The translations under genes were made by a program, and so were the position numbers. The notes under the pieces are model-generated. The model was not told the DNA's origin, made no database searches, and was given only the letters and a program-made list of their open reading frames with translations. A DNA stretch of 64,000 nucleotides from Annona cherimola (Eukaryota; Streptophyta; Magnoliopsida; Magnoliales; Annonaceae): positions 124,001 through 188,000 of the forward strand of contig CM059971.1 of the NCBI GenBank assembly GCA_030490835.1, in the 5' to 3' direction. This document shows, piece by piece, positions 44,669 through 55,510 of the stretch. How positions within the stretch are numbered: the first letter of the stretch is position 1; each line of letters opens with the position of its first letter.

Positions 44669-44676
44669 ATTATAAT

Positions 44677-45345
44677 GCTCTTAATGACAGACACTTAGTT
44701 CGCATCATCTGTGTATTTGAACTTCCAAACATATTCTATCCTAATTATGCCCAATATTTTTAATTTTGGACGTATTCTACCCTAATGAACTATTGTAAAT
44801 GCTTAACAATTTGGATTTGAGAAGGCGGGTTCGAAATCATTTTCATTGGCTATTCTCTAGCTCTTGATTAGCTTTCTGTATTTCCAGCTCTCTTTCTCTT
44901 ATTTCTCTTGATTGGTAGCTTGCATTTTCACCATTTTCTTCTTGCAACCGGATTGAGTCGGAGCTATTTTTGGAGTTTTAGTTTTCATTATTTTTGAGAG
45001 CTTTGGGTTTAGATTTTAATTGGAGTGGCATCGTGTTATGATTGAAAGATAGAGAAGATGCTTTCCTTTCCCTCTATCACATCCGATTTTTTGTGTTCCA
45101 AGGGGACTGTTTTGGTTGGATTCAAGATCATAAATGGAATAAAAACCATCTTCCGAATAAATTGTAAAGGGTTATTCATTTCTTTTTTCATTTACTATTA
45201 TTATTCTTAGTTAGTTTATTTGACTTCATGCACGTTTTGGTTTGTTTTGATTTTTTTTACTGATATATTTACATGTCTCATTATTTATTACACTGAAGCC
45301 TTGAGACCACTTAAGAAATCTAAAACTACCAATTAATAAATGAGA
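44677..45345. other. Unassigned intergenic sequence
   Basis: Moderately AT-rich with no recognised repeat or gene. Confidence 0.4.
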
Positions 45346-45782
45346 TGTAACATCTTATATCGGTTAGGATGAAGGAGGGAGCCTGGGCTATAAGTGGAGG
45401 CCGCTGGTAACTCTGTCGAGGCATCTTTTGGGGTACATTCAGGGTATCCAAGAGGACAAAACCGTGTGAGCTAAGGCCCAAAGCGAATAATACCTGCGAC
45501 AGTTAGGTCAGGGCATTACAAATGGTATTAGAGTAGACTCTCAATATCCTGTTAGTGTGTCCAGTGGGAACTTATTTAGTGAGGATGTTGGAGCCCCAAG
45601 GGAGTGAATGTAACATCCCACATCGGTTAGGATGAAGGAAGGAGCCTGGGCTATAAGTGGAGGCCACTGGTAACTCTGTCGAGGCCCTTTTGAGGTACAT
45701 TTAGGGTACCCAGAAAGACAAAACTATGTAAGTTAAGGCCCAAAGCAGACAATACCTGCAACAGTTGGGCCGGGGCATTACA
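45346..45782 (+). mobile_element. TRIM (miniature LTR retrotransposon)
   Basis: Two direct LTRs, 45,346-45,520 (175 bp) and 45,609-45,782 (174 bp), both start TGTAACATC and end GGGCATTACA. The 88-bp interior begins, two bases after the LTR, with a primer site TGGTATTAGAGT (45,523-45,534; complementary to initiator tRNA-Met) and ends with a purine-rich AAGGGAGTGAA. There is no coding capacity. This is the TRIM layout; flanking 5-mers (TGAGA / GGGAT) do not match, so the ends may have recombined. Confidence 0.92.
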
Positions 45783-45929
45783 GGGATAAAACCACCCCTG
45801 TTGCCATTTGAAACCGGTCCCAGCAATATGCATGGTGAACGGTTTGCCAACAACATGGCAGGCTCGGTGATATTTGAATAATTAGTTTTTGGTTTTGTTT
45901 ATATGAACCCATGCATAGAATGTACAAGT

Positions 45930-46700
45930 GCAATTCAAGTATGTTCGATTCGGGTAGTAGTCAACCCTACTTGTACCTTATTTGCAAAAAACCTACCCCA
46001 CCCTACTTATTTGTCAGTTCGGTTTATTGTCTACCCTATCTTACCCATTACTCAAATGGTCCGTTCTGATTTTGCTTCAAAATCAGTTCCTTTAATAATT
46101 AAATATAATATTTTCTTAAAAAATATTTCCATGTTTTTTAAATAATATCAAACAATATTTATTTACATTTTAAAATCATAAGTACATAGGTTACTATTTG
46201 TATTATTATATAACAATATAAAGTATAAACTGTCACAACACAATAATTAAAACTATTAATATATTACAATCACAATTCATGAGCATATTTCTAAAAGGCT
46301 TTCGGATGTCAATGATATAAAAATCAACTAGTTTCTTACTTCATGTTCCACAAGTCTATAGGACGCAAGATTTATTTGAATTCAAATTTATTAAAATGAG
46401 TATGCACACAACACCTCACAGATAAAGCACAATACATATTATCTAATATATATCATATATATGTAACTATACTCATTCCAGTTGATTCCAGGTACCCAAC
46501 GTATTTACTATACCCATATTCTATTTGAGAAGATGGGTAATAATTTTTATCATCCCCGTACCCATGGATAATATGTTATATCTTACCCTACCTAAATTAG
46601 GATAGGGTCAGTGAGTATCCATTTATACCCTACCCAAATCAGGATCAGGTCATAGAGGACTCATAGGTACCCTACTCAAGTTGTACCCTTAATCAAATGA
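45930..46700 (-). mobile_element. Dispersed inverted copy of the 750-bp 'GGGTA' repeat
   Basis: It reads as the reverse complement of 21,060-21,840, for example 'CGATTCGGGTAGTAGTC' and 'TACCCTACCCAAATCAGGAT'. The inner sequence is conserved across most of its length. It sits outside the tandem units' matching position, which shows that the repeat is mobile. Confidence 0.6.
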
Positions 46701-46906
46701 ACCCGGTACTTCAACTGATTTGGTTGGTTTTGCCATTCCGCTAGCCTTATTGTATATTCATCTTGAATTCCTGTTCTTGCATATAATAATACAGTACGAT
46801 TTTTCATTTTTGCATGCATTTATGGTTGTGGGTATTTCACTCCTTATCATTTGTTTAGGGTCACCGTCTATATTTTTCAGTTCTGCATCTTCATGATTCA
46901 CATCTA

Positions 46907-47186
46907 GGGTGTGTTTGGTAATGAATAAAATTTTTGTTGAAAAGTTTTGAAGAGTAAAAGTTGTCAAATGATGTAATATGATAGGGATAATGATGAGTAG
47001 TAAAGAAGATAAAGTTAAAATAAATAGGTTAGTTGTGTGGATAGTTGTGTACAGATTATTGAAAAGTATGATAGTTGTATAGGAAAATGAGAAAAAATGA
47101 TTAAAAATATGATAGTTATGGAGAATGAAAAGTTTTAGATTGAAAAATTTTAACTTGACATGTTTTATTAATTTTCAAACACACCC
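46907..47186. mobile_element. Complete 280-bp MITE with GGGTGTGTTTG ends
   Basis: The terminal inverted repeats are GGGTGTGTTTGGTAATGAAT and the complement of GGGTGTGTTTGAAAATTAAT. The flanking triplets are CTA (46,904-46,906) and CTA (47,187-47,189). The 3-bp duplication and the GGG...TTTGG start resemble Tourist/PIF-Harbinger-type MITEs, although those prefer TAA/TTA. Diverged relatives are at 2,322-2,795, 3,180-3,392, 4,838-5,053 and 10,150-10,285. Confidence 0.75.
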
Positions 47187-47189
47187 CTA

Positions 47190-48082
47190 GTTGCCGTTAC
47201 CCATTCCCATATTTATCTTTGAATAATCTTCTTATTCCATATGCCGTCTATATCCTTGTGATTTGTGACGTATTACAATCTTGTAAATAATCTATATATC
47301 CTGCCATTGTCGGTGTACTTGTAAGCCTTGTTTCTTACTACTCTTTCGGTTTGTAATTTCTATTAGAATTTGTGTAAATAGAGGATTGTAATTTGCAGAA
47401 TATTTTAGAATGAAGGGTCGTTTTGATTGGTTGGAATGGAATTTTTGAACGAATGAAGTTGTTGCAGTTCAGAGTTTGTTGGAATCATCATTGAGTCGCA
47501 GATTTTTTTTTTCTTTTCTCGTTTTGTAATCTGAAGTATGGAAATCTGTAGTGCCGAATCAATGAATGAAAGGGTTGTAATCCTTTGAATGTTTGGAATG
47601 TAATGCGTATCCTGTTTGTGCTTTTATGACAAAGGATTGCTGAAATTGCTTATTCATTGCTGGAATAAAGACCTGTTGAGAGTGATCTGTGCATTCATCC
47701 ATAGAAATTAATTTTCACAACTCAGGACCGGTTGGAAGAAGGACAGCGGGGGAAGTTCTCTAACCTGGGAGAAACCGTCAGAATCCGTCTTTGAGGGACG
47801 GAAAGCAAACACATCACAAATTTTTAAACCAACCCAAATAAACTGAAAAATCTGTGCAAGTAAAGAACCCATTTTGGGATGCAAAAGGTGCCCAAACCCT
47901 TCCCTTTGCATAACTAAACATCTTATTCAGAATCTTTGTCGTGAATCGATCATGAATTATTTTGCTTTCCAGCTTTTCTCAAAGTTTCTGTAAGGTGGAA
48001 ACAGTAACCAAGCAACGCATTGACACCACTTTAGTGCTTGGCCCACCAGAACAGCAGCTTGTCAAGAGAGAAAGACCGGAGA
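47190..48082. other. Upstream region of CREG copy C
   Basis: The last 70 bp share 'CCAAGCAACRCATT' and 'CAGAACAGCAGCTTGTCAAG' with the region just before copy A (about 13,600-13,660), i.e. the ancestral 5' UTR. The rest is not recognised; no clear TATA box is assigned. Confidence 0.5.
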
Positions 48083-49469
48083 ATGGCTCGCAAAAGCTAC
48101 AACCTGGGTTCTGTTTCTGTCCACGATAAACCACCCCCCGAACTAGCCGCTGCAATGGCCCGGCGGCTCGTCGCTCAGAGCAAGTGGGGCTCTCTCTCTC
48201 TCTCTCTCTCTCGACTCTCTGGGCCTGGGAGTTCTGAGGTCTCTCTCTCTCTCGATCGATCTCTCTCGACTCTCTGGGCTGGGAGTTCTAGTTAGACCCA
48301 ATAAGTGAATATTGGGCTTGATTTTATCGGAACATCTCTCTGGGCCTGTGCCAGGCCGCATGGTTGGAAATTCCAGTTTTTGAAGTTTGAAAATATTTCT
48401 ACCTGATGTCCCTCTGTTTTTGTTGTTGCAGCACCATCTCGATTCATCTGGGAGGCTCTCCATTTGGGTACACTACCTAAGTTTTTAGCGTGGGTGTTTG
48501 TAATTTAGAACCGAAAAGAAAATTTCCCATTTGAAGAAAAGAGCGGTGGATGCATTGTAGGTATTGTAACTGAGCCTACCTTGCCCACGTAGCTGTTTGG
48601 CCTGCACACTAAGCACTTGATGGAGTTTGATTCTGTTTCTGTTGAAAGTCGATTTGGATAAGTGGGATGGCCTTCCTTGTGGTTTTACATTTGTGCAATC
48701 ATTCTGTGCAAATAATTAAATTCGTCACCATCTAACAGCAGTAAGCTTGGAAGATATGCTTCTGTCCTGATTTTCAATGCAGCATTTAACTGACGATTGT
48801 CTCTGTTTTCTCCTGACAATGCAAAAACCTGCAGAAACGTAGTTTCATTCAGTGATGGTGCGCCTGGGAACAGTCGTGGAATCCCTTACTTCTATCTCAT
48901 TGCTCGGGATCCTAGTCCAACAGATGCCGCCAAGGATCCAAGGACTTCACTTACAGTCAGTGAATATGCCCTTATAACTTGTGGCCAAATAGATCCCGAG
49001 AACCCAACCTGGGCCAAACTTACCCTTTCAGGGAAGGTATTGGGCAAAAGACAAACACTGCAAACTAGCTAGATTATATGCATTTCCATTGCCAAGCAAT
49101 TAAATAGGATGACATATATATATGCCTTGTCTCTATCTTTGCTTGATATTTAATATTTCAGCTGAAGTTGGTTGATGCAAAATCCGAAGAGACAACATTT
49201 GCAAAGGATGCTTTGAAACAAAGCATCCTAAGATGATGGGTTAGTATAGTACTCGAATTTACATGATCTGGAAATTTAGCATGACATAGGACTGTCTGAA
49301 GATGCATCTTGCATTGCAACTAATCTTTCTGCTTTTCTTCTCGTGTTCTACAGATTGGCCCGTGGACCACGGCTTCCAGATCTACAAACTGGACACTGAG
49401 AACTTGTTCCTGATCGACTAGTTTGGTCCAGCTAAAGAAGTTCCTGTAGCTGAGTACCTCGAGGCATGA
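48083..49469 (+). pseudogene. CREG-like pseudogene, copy C (frameshift and stop)
   Basis: The exons are exon 1 from ATG 48,083 to about 48,190, then 48,432-48,467, 48,835-49,036, 49,162-49,239 and 49,354-49,469. It has the most family-like sequence: 'MARRLVAQSKWG' in exon 1, 'TISIHLGGSPFG' (exon 2), 'NVVSFSDGAPGNSRGIPYFY' and 'TCGQIDPENPTWAKLTLSGK' (exon 3), matching the CREG FMN-binding core. The lesions are: the exon 1 end and donor replaced by CT repeat after 48,190; a 1-bp deletion in exon 4 that shifts frame to a stop; and TAG at 49,419-49,421 in exon 5, where the family has a Trp codon in 'IDW'. Intron 3 is short (125 bp) and uninterrupted, so it shows the ancestral state for copies A and B. 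Confidence 0.9.
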
Positions 49470-50030
49470 AAACGATTACCAGCTGAATGTATCTTTCTTC
49501 ATGCGCGTGATGTCATCGAATCTAATAAATGTTATGACAGTAACATTTGAATAATAATAATAATAAACAAATAAATAAATGCTATGATATGAGAGGCATC
49601 TGATATGAGTTGTCGAACCAACTGTACGGACCTCTTTTGATATATATATATATATATATGAGTGTGAATGTTTGGTGGTTTATGACCCTTAATTATATCT
49701 GTGATCTCTGATTCAGATGGGATTTGCTGCAATCTTTCATACCTCCGATTCGGGTATATTAAATAATAAGATACGGAGATAGATTTTATTTGACATGTTC
49801 TCTCGGCCGCATATGTTACTGATCGACTCCTAACAAGTGCTATGCCACTGGTTGAGCTGTTAGGGTCTAAAAATTACAATTTTTAAGTGAAAATTAGGGC
49901 GCCGCGACAAGATAAATATTAGGGCTCCGTGAACAAGATAAATATGAATCCTTTTCTATTTCTAAGGATATGATAAGATCTATTTTAAGGGTTGAAATTC
50001 GGAATAGTATTAATATGCATTGTAAGAGGT
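49470..50030. repeat. 3' flank of CREG copy C
   Basis: It is homologous to 20,020-20,569, with AATAAA at 49,524-49,529, (TAA)n, and (TA)n at about 49,640-49,658. An extra 'TTAGGGC' duplication lies near 49,890-49,940. No gene. Confidence 0.7.
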
Positions 50031-52184
50031 GAATTGATTCAATGCATCTGAGTGCAAAACCCTACCTTTTATATTTTTTTTGAAAATTTTTCACGCAACT
50101 GTTAAACTAGGTATATTTATGTAACACCCCACCCTCAGGGCGTCATAGACGCGGTCTCCTGTGTCAAAGCTGAGAATACCGTGGCAAATAAAATCTCCCA
50201 AGATGGAAATAGATACGATAATGCAAAACCATAAAAAATCTTAATTAATACATCTCAAGTTTGCTCATCATGGAGTTATTAACATATTCAGTATCTATAA
50301 TGAAGACAAGTAAGAACTATAAGATAATTTCAATAAAAATCTAAATTTTTTTTATCTTTTGTTCTGCTAGATTCGCCTTTTTCTATGTTGATAGAGGCTC
50401 TAGTTTAACATTGTATCCATGTGTTTTCACTGAAAACAAAACTATGTGAGCTAAAAGCTCAGTAAGTAAAAATATATTTTTACTAAATTCATTTTGTAAT
50501 CATTTTGATTTTTCAATAACGAGGACAACATCTATATTATCTTTTATGCACAACAAACTATAGTTAATGAAAAATTTAAAACATCTTGATACATGTTCTC
50601 ACATATGTCAAATTTCAAACCATGCATTCATACTGTAGGTATTGTCATCTACTTGTACTCATGTGCAGTCGTGTTACACATTCGTGAGCTAATTCATCTT
50701 CTTTGGTAGTCCTAAAGTCGCTACCCAGGTACTACCATACTACTTTTTACTTCTGCTCATGCTCATGCATTATGATCGATGCACCTCTTAAATTCATTGC
50801 TTAACATGATTAAGAAAATTTTAAAATAATCTTAATTATGTTTAAATAAACCTACTTGAAAGAAAATTTCAAACTTAGCGAATAATCACATTTCATAGCA
50901 AATCATAATATTCAACACAATATATATATTTAAAGTCATGGTTTGGTAAAAATTTACTTACCTCTAAGAGAAATTTAAACTTCTTTTTTTTAATCTCTTG
51001 AAATAGCCTCAAAGCTCTCTTCCTAATTTCACTCTTCCTAATTTCATCATAACATGTTCATTATTTCACCTTATATATTTCTTTATAAATATTATTTAAA
51101 TTATCATTTATGTTCTCTCCAACATATGTCAAAATTTTATCTAGTGAAAATTATACTTTTCTATTTATTTCGTGAATTCTTAGCTAATATAAAGCATTTT
51201 TGTAAACTATTTCATTTAAAGGGGCTTTTTCGTATTTTTCTAAAATTTTTCTTATGAAATTCCTTCACAAGTCAAGAGATTATTTTATAATAATCTTTTT
51301 AAAAATATCTCCTGCAAATTTTCTAGCAAAATTTGGGTTTTTCTATAATTTTTTTTTGCAAAATCATAAACTCATGGGGTTTTCTGTAAAATTTTCGTCA
51401 AAAGTCAAAATTACTACAGTTCTTCCTCCTTCTCTCTGCTCTGATTTCACCGCTCTCTCTCAACATTCGGCAGTTGCGAAAACTGCCCAAAACGAACCCC
51501 GGAATTTTCCTCTTGGCATATATATGGGTTCCTTATTTAATATAAATTCGCCTAATACTTTTCTTTTCATAAATCTAGCAAATCTATGAAGTTTGGAAAA
51601 AAGTGGATGAATCATAAAACCTTAAAATTCTTATTGAATCTTCAACAATAAAGCATGAAAATTTTCACTTACCTAATTGGCATACCCACAGAGGGATTTA
51701 TTGGAGCAGATCTGAGAATCAAGTTTTCTTCCAAATATCAACCCAACAACGTTCGTTTCTTACTTTTTATGCCTTCTCTTTGCACTCACACTCTTTTTGT
51801 TCTTTAAAAAGAGCACGTTGTTGCATGCCAATGCTCGCTCGCTAACGCTCATCGTTAATTTTTATAAATTAAATGATGTTATATTATTAAATATTTACGG
51901 CTATTATAATTTAACATATGTATTGATTTTTATCTTCTTTAGAGATTTTTAGATTTTTTTCGAATTTTTAAAAATCAATAGCATTTTTAGTAATTTAGAA
52001 TAACTAAAATGTCACTAGTTTTTAAAAATCAAAAACTATCTAAAAATCTTCAAAAATTATAAAAATTGATACACATGTTAAATAAATTCAAATTAATAGT
52101 TTCATGAAAATTTTTCAAAAAAATAAAAAAAATAAGTTTTGCACTTAGGTTCAATGCAACCAGGTGCATTGAATCAGTTCACTT
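50031..52184. mobile_element. Foldback-A MITE, copy 3, split by a solo LTR
   Basis: The left part is 50,031-50,119 (GAATTGATTCAATGCATCTG onward) and the right part 51,909-52,184 (ending GCATTGAATCAGTTCACTTG). They join into an element like 20,570-20,929 once the solo LTR at 50,120-51,908 and one copy of ATTTA are removed. Confidence 0.8.
50120..51908 (+). mobile_element. Solo LTR of family Y, nested in a MITE
   Basis: 1,789 bp starting TGTAACACCCCACCC and ending CTATTATA (expected ...TTACA, one transition). The flanks are ATTTA (50,115-50,119) and ATTTA (51,909-51,913), and the same spot in the other MITE copies is uninterrupted (GTATTTAACATGTG at about 20,650). It has no internal coding region or partner LTR. 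Fragments of this family lie at 13,272-13,550 and 34,896-35,093. Confidence 0.85.
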
Positions 52185-52359
52185 GTAGTAAACTAAAAGA
52201 GTGGTATGTAATCACTCAGGCCAGTTCTCTTTAACGGCCTATCAACTTGGAGTTCACCCTTATGAGAATCTAAGGAAAATTTTGGGAGGGAATGGATAAG
52301 CCATGCAACTATTCTTAGATAGCTAAACACTAATTTAAATGTACAACTTGGAGTAAGGT
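52185..52359. repeat. Unit-2 sequence between MITE and solo LTR
   Basis: It matches 20,930-21,068 ('GTATGTAATCACTCAGGCCA', 'AAACACTAATTTAAATG'). It ends in the target site AAGGT (52,355-52,359). Confidence 0.65.
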
Positions 52360-54756
52360 TGTAACGCCCTAACCTATGACGTATTTATACACAAGTTTGT
52401 CATAGAATTTCATGTCAGGAATCTTTTGAAAAGTGGTGAAGTCCATAATTACTTACATTTATGCACTAAGAAAAAAATAAAATGCTCTAAAATTTTTTTT
52501 CATTATGCATACCTATAAAAATTTCGGCAGCATCTTGTCTGTAACTAGGATATTTCTTAAATACAAACATTTACCATATAGTCCTTTACATCCAAAAATA
52601 ACCTGTATTACTTTATCATAACCACATACAACTCATTTTCTTCACATCATAATCACAAATAACCCATTTCTTTACATCATAACCACAAACAACTCATTTC
52701 TTCATAATTTCATTGAAAGCGTACCATACTTCCCATACTCCTATATTTTTCATCATATACAACACATATATTCATACAATTCAAACAATATAAGAGAATT
52801 AATATTACAAGTATCTTTCATACCATACATGAAAAATATATACATATATATATATACAATATACATATTTCACAGACCTAAGAAAAATCTAGCACTTCTA
52901 AGGTGTATCATATTACAAAATGAGTCAAACATCCTTAAGAGTCTCACATAACTCTTTACTTCACTGCCCTTCTACCCAGTGAAGTCTCCATAGCTCTTGA
53001 AATCGATACATTCTACAACTGTTTAATAAAATTGGTGAGTTCAAAGAACCCAGTAAGCAAGCATTATTTAAAAAGAAAAATGCAAACGTCACCGTAAAAT
53101 ATCATGTATGCATGAAGATGAAATGCAATCACCACATGTATCATTCAATGACATAGTTTTTCTCTTTGGTAAGTGACACTTATCAAGTGATCACTCAGAC
53201 TCATACGTCGGGCACACCAACTAGGCAACATCAAGGATGGACTGCCTGTCCAATTACAACCTTGGCGAAACCTTACATTCATTCCCATGCATGAGTCGCA
53301 TCCACACAAATGGTCAAGTGCATTTATGTCGTAAAAAGGTTTGCTTAGTGAATCATAAAAACAAGGGTCGTTTCCAAAAATCAAATCTGAAACATGCCTT
53401 AATAAAATAAATATATATAAGGAGAAAAATAGGATAATGGTCATTCCCAAGGATTTGTTTAACGTTTGTACAAAAATTAATTAAAATACCTATGGAAATG
53501 ACTAGGTTTGCACATATTTCTAGGGAAATAAATGAATACATAACATGAACATTTGTTGCAAACATCTTTTCTCAAAATAAATAACAAAATAGACATTTGA
53601 TCATAATAAATCATTGAATTTGAAAAGCTTGCTTACCTTACAGTCTCAGGTTGTGTCTTGCATTTTCTCTTTTCCTTTTCCTATCAAAATTAGCAATTTT
53701 GGCTAAGTATTGACTTAAATCACCATGTATTGCATTCTAATTTTAATGGCTATGGATGCATTCATTTGAAAGTTAATAATAATAATTAATTTTTTCATTA
53801 AGTGCCTACTTAAGATACATATGTTAGTCATTTTAAAGTTTACCAATCATTCTTATGCTATATGAATTTGTTACTTACTAATTTCACATAAATTTCCAAC
53901 ACTTGTACCCTATCCACAACCTACCATAACCTCTCCATAAAATTTTCTTTTATATTTTGAACACTCCAAATATCTTAAAATTTATCCATAAATAATGTTT
54001 AAATCAAATACTCCAAAAGCCCCATGTCTTAGCTCACGTTTTTGGGGCTGCCCAATTTCCACGGGTCATGAAAAATTCTAATTTTTTTCCTTTTTACCTA
54101 ATATTGGGCATATTAATTTATAACTAATACATCCTAATACTATTTGCAACTACTATATCATGATTTGGAACAAGAAAATTGGATACACCCCCTCTTGATT
54201 TTTGATTTCACACTTAACTTGATTTTTAACCTTCCATTTTCATAATTTCGGTTCCAAATATCCTCCTATTCACGAGTTTATCAAAAGATCCATGGCTATC
54301 CTACTATTTTCTTGGAAACAAAATCAAAATCATATCCATTTCAACTCTTAAATCCCTAAATACCCAAATCTACTACTGAAATTGGTGTAATTTACTTCCA
54401 TACATATTTATCTAAGGAATTTTAGCAAACCCCTATGTTTATTGCATGATTTGGGATAAAAATTGAAAAAATTCAACAAAATCAATCATCTCTTCCATAC
54501 CTCCGCACAACCTGACGGCGACGGCGGTGTAGATGCAAGCTCCCTCTCCTCTGTTCTTCCTTCTCCTTCTCTTTCTTCCTTTCTTCTTCTTCTTCCTTCT
54601 TCTCTCCCTTCCGTTTTTTCCCTTTTTGGTGCTCTGTTTCGAGATCCTGCCCGAGCTCTCTTATATCCCCTTTTTTTTGTTTGGTGCTCTGCACATGCAC
54701 CAAAAATGTGGTTCACATGCAGCAACATATTTTTTTTTAAAAGACCGGGCCTTACA
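52360..54756 (+). mobile_element. Solo LTR of family X, 2.4 kb, with exact empty site
   Basis: It starts TGTAACGCCCTAACC and ends ACCGGGCCTTACA. The flanks are AAGGT (52,355-52,359) and AAGGT (54,757-54,761), and unit 1 has a single GGGGTAAGGTATCC at 21,065-21,078. TG...CA ends with a 5-bp duplication mark an LTR. Its size and TGTAAC ends are typical of large Ty3/gypsy LTRs, but the lineage is not determined. The pyrimidine-rich 54,540-54,620 produces spurious open frames. A second copy is at 59,725-61,832 and partial ones at 62,590-63,530 and 63,857-64,000. Confidence 0.93.
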
Positions 54757-54761
54757 AAGGT

Positions 54762-55510
54762 ATCCACAAGCAACCACAGATTCAACCCAAATTTGAGTAA
54801 GGTAAAATATAAAATATTATCCATGGGTAGAGATAAGGTGAAAATTATTATCGACCCTCTCAAATAGAGTGTGGGTAGGGCAAATATATTAGGTACCCGA
54901 AACTTACCTGCATGGATATAATTATACATTTGTATATTATATATATTGTATAGTATGTGTTGTATCTTGCTTGCAATGTCTTGTGTACACTCCTATTTTA
55001 ACAAATTCTCATTCAAATGGATCTTGTGCCTTATGGAGTTATGGAATGTAAAGTAAGAAACTAATTAAGTTTTTATGTATACATGTCATTGACTACAAAA
55101 ATCTTTTATAAATAAGCTTGTGAATTGCAATAAATATATTAATAGTTTTAATGATTTGGTTGTGACAATCTATACTTTATATTTTCTATATAATAATGTA
55201 AAATATAACATATTTACTTGTGATTTTGAAATGTAAATGAGCATTGCTTTATATTTTTTAAGATAATATAGAATTTTTTAAAAATATTATATTTGAGTAT
55301 TAAATAAACCAATTTGGAACCAAAATTTGAACGGATGTTATGGGATAATGGGTAGGCGAGGTATACTAAAGACCAAACTGACAAATAAGTAAATTAAAGT
55401 AGAACTTTTTGTAAATAAGGTATAACTCAAGTAGATTACTATCCGAAACGAACTGACCCTAGTTGCAACCTTAAACACTACACACCTAAAAAAAACTCAA
55501 TACTATATGG
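54762..55510. repeat. 750-bp 'GGGTA' repeat in unit 2
   Basis: It is orthologous to 21,074-21,830, continuing exactly where the solo LTR insertion broke the homology. Confidence 0.65.

Noticed and set aside
54463..54929. Several overlapping frames of 73-147 codons
   Set aside because: They lie on both strands in the CT-rich end of a solo LTR and run into the 750-bp repeat; not conserved in other copies.
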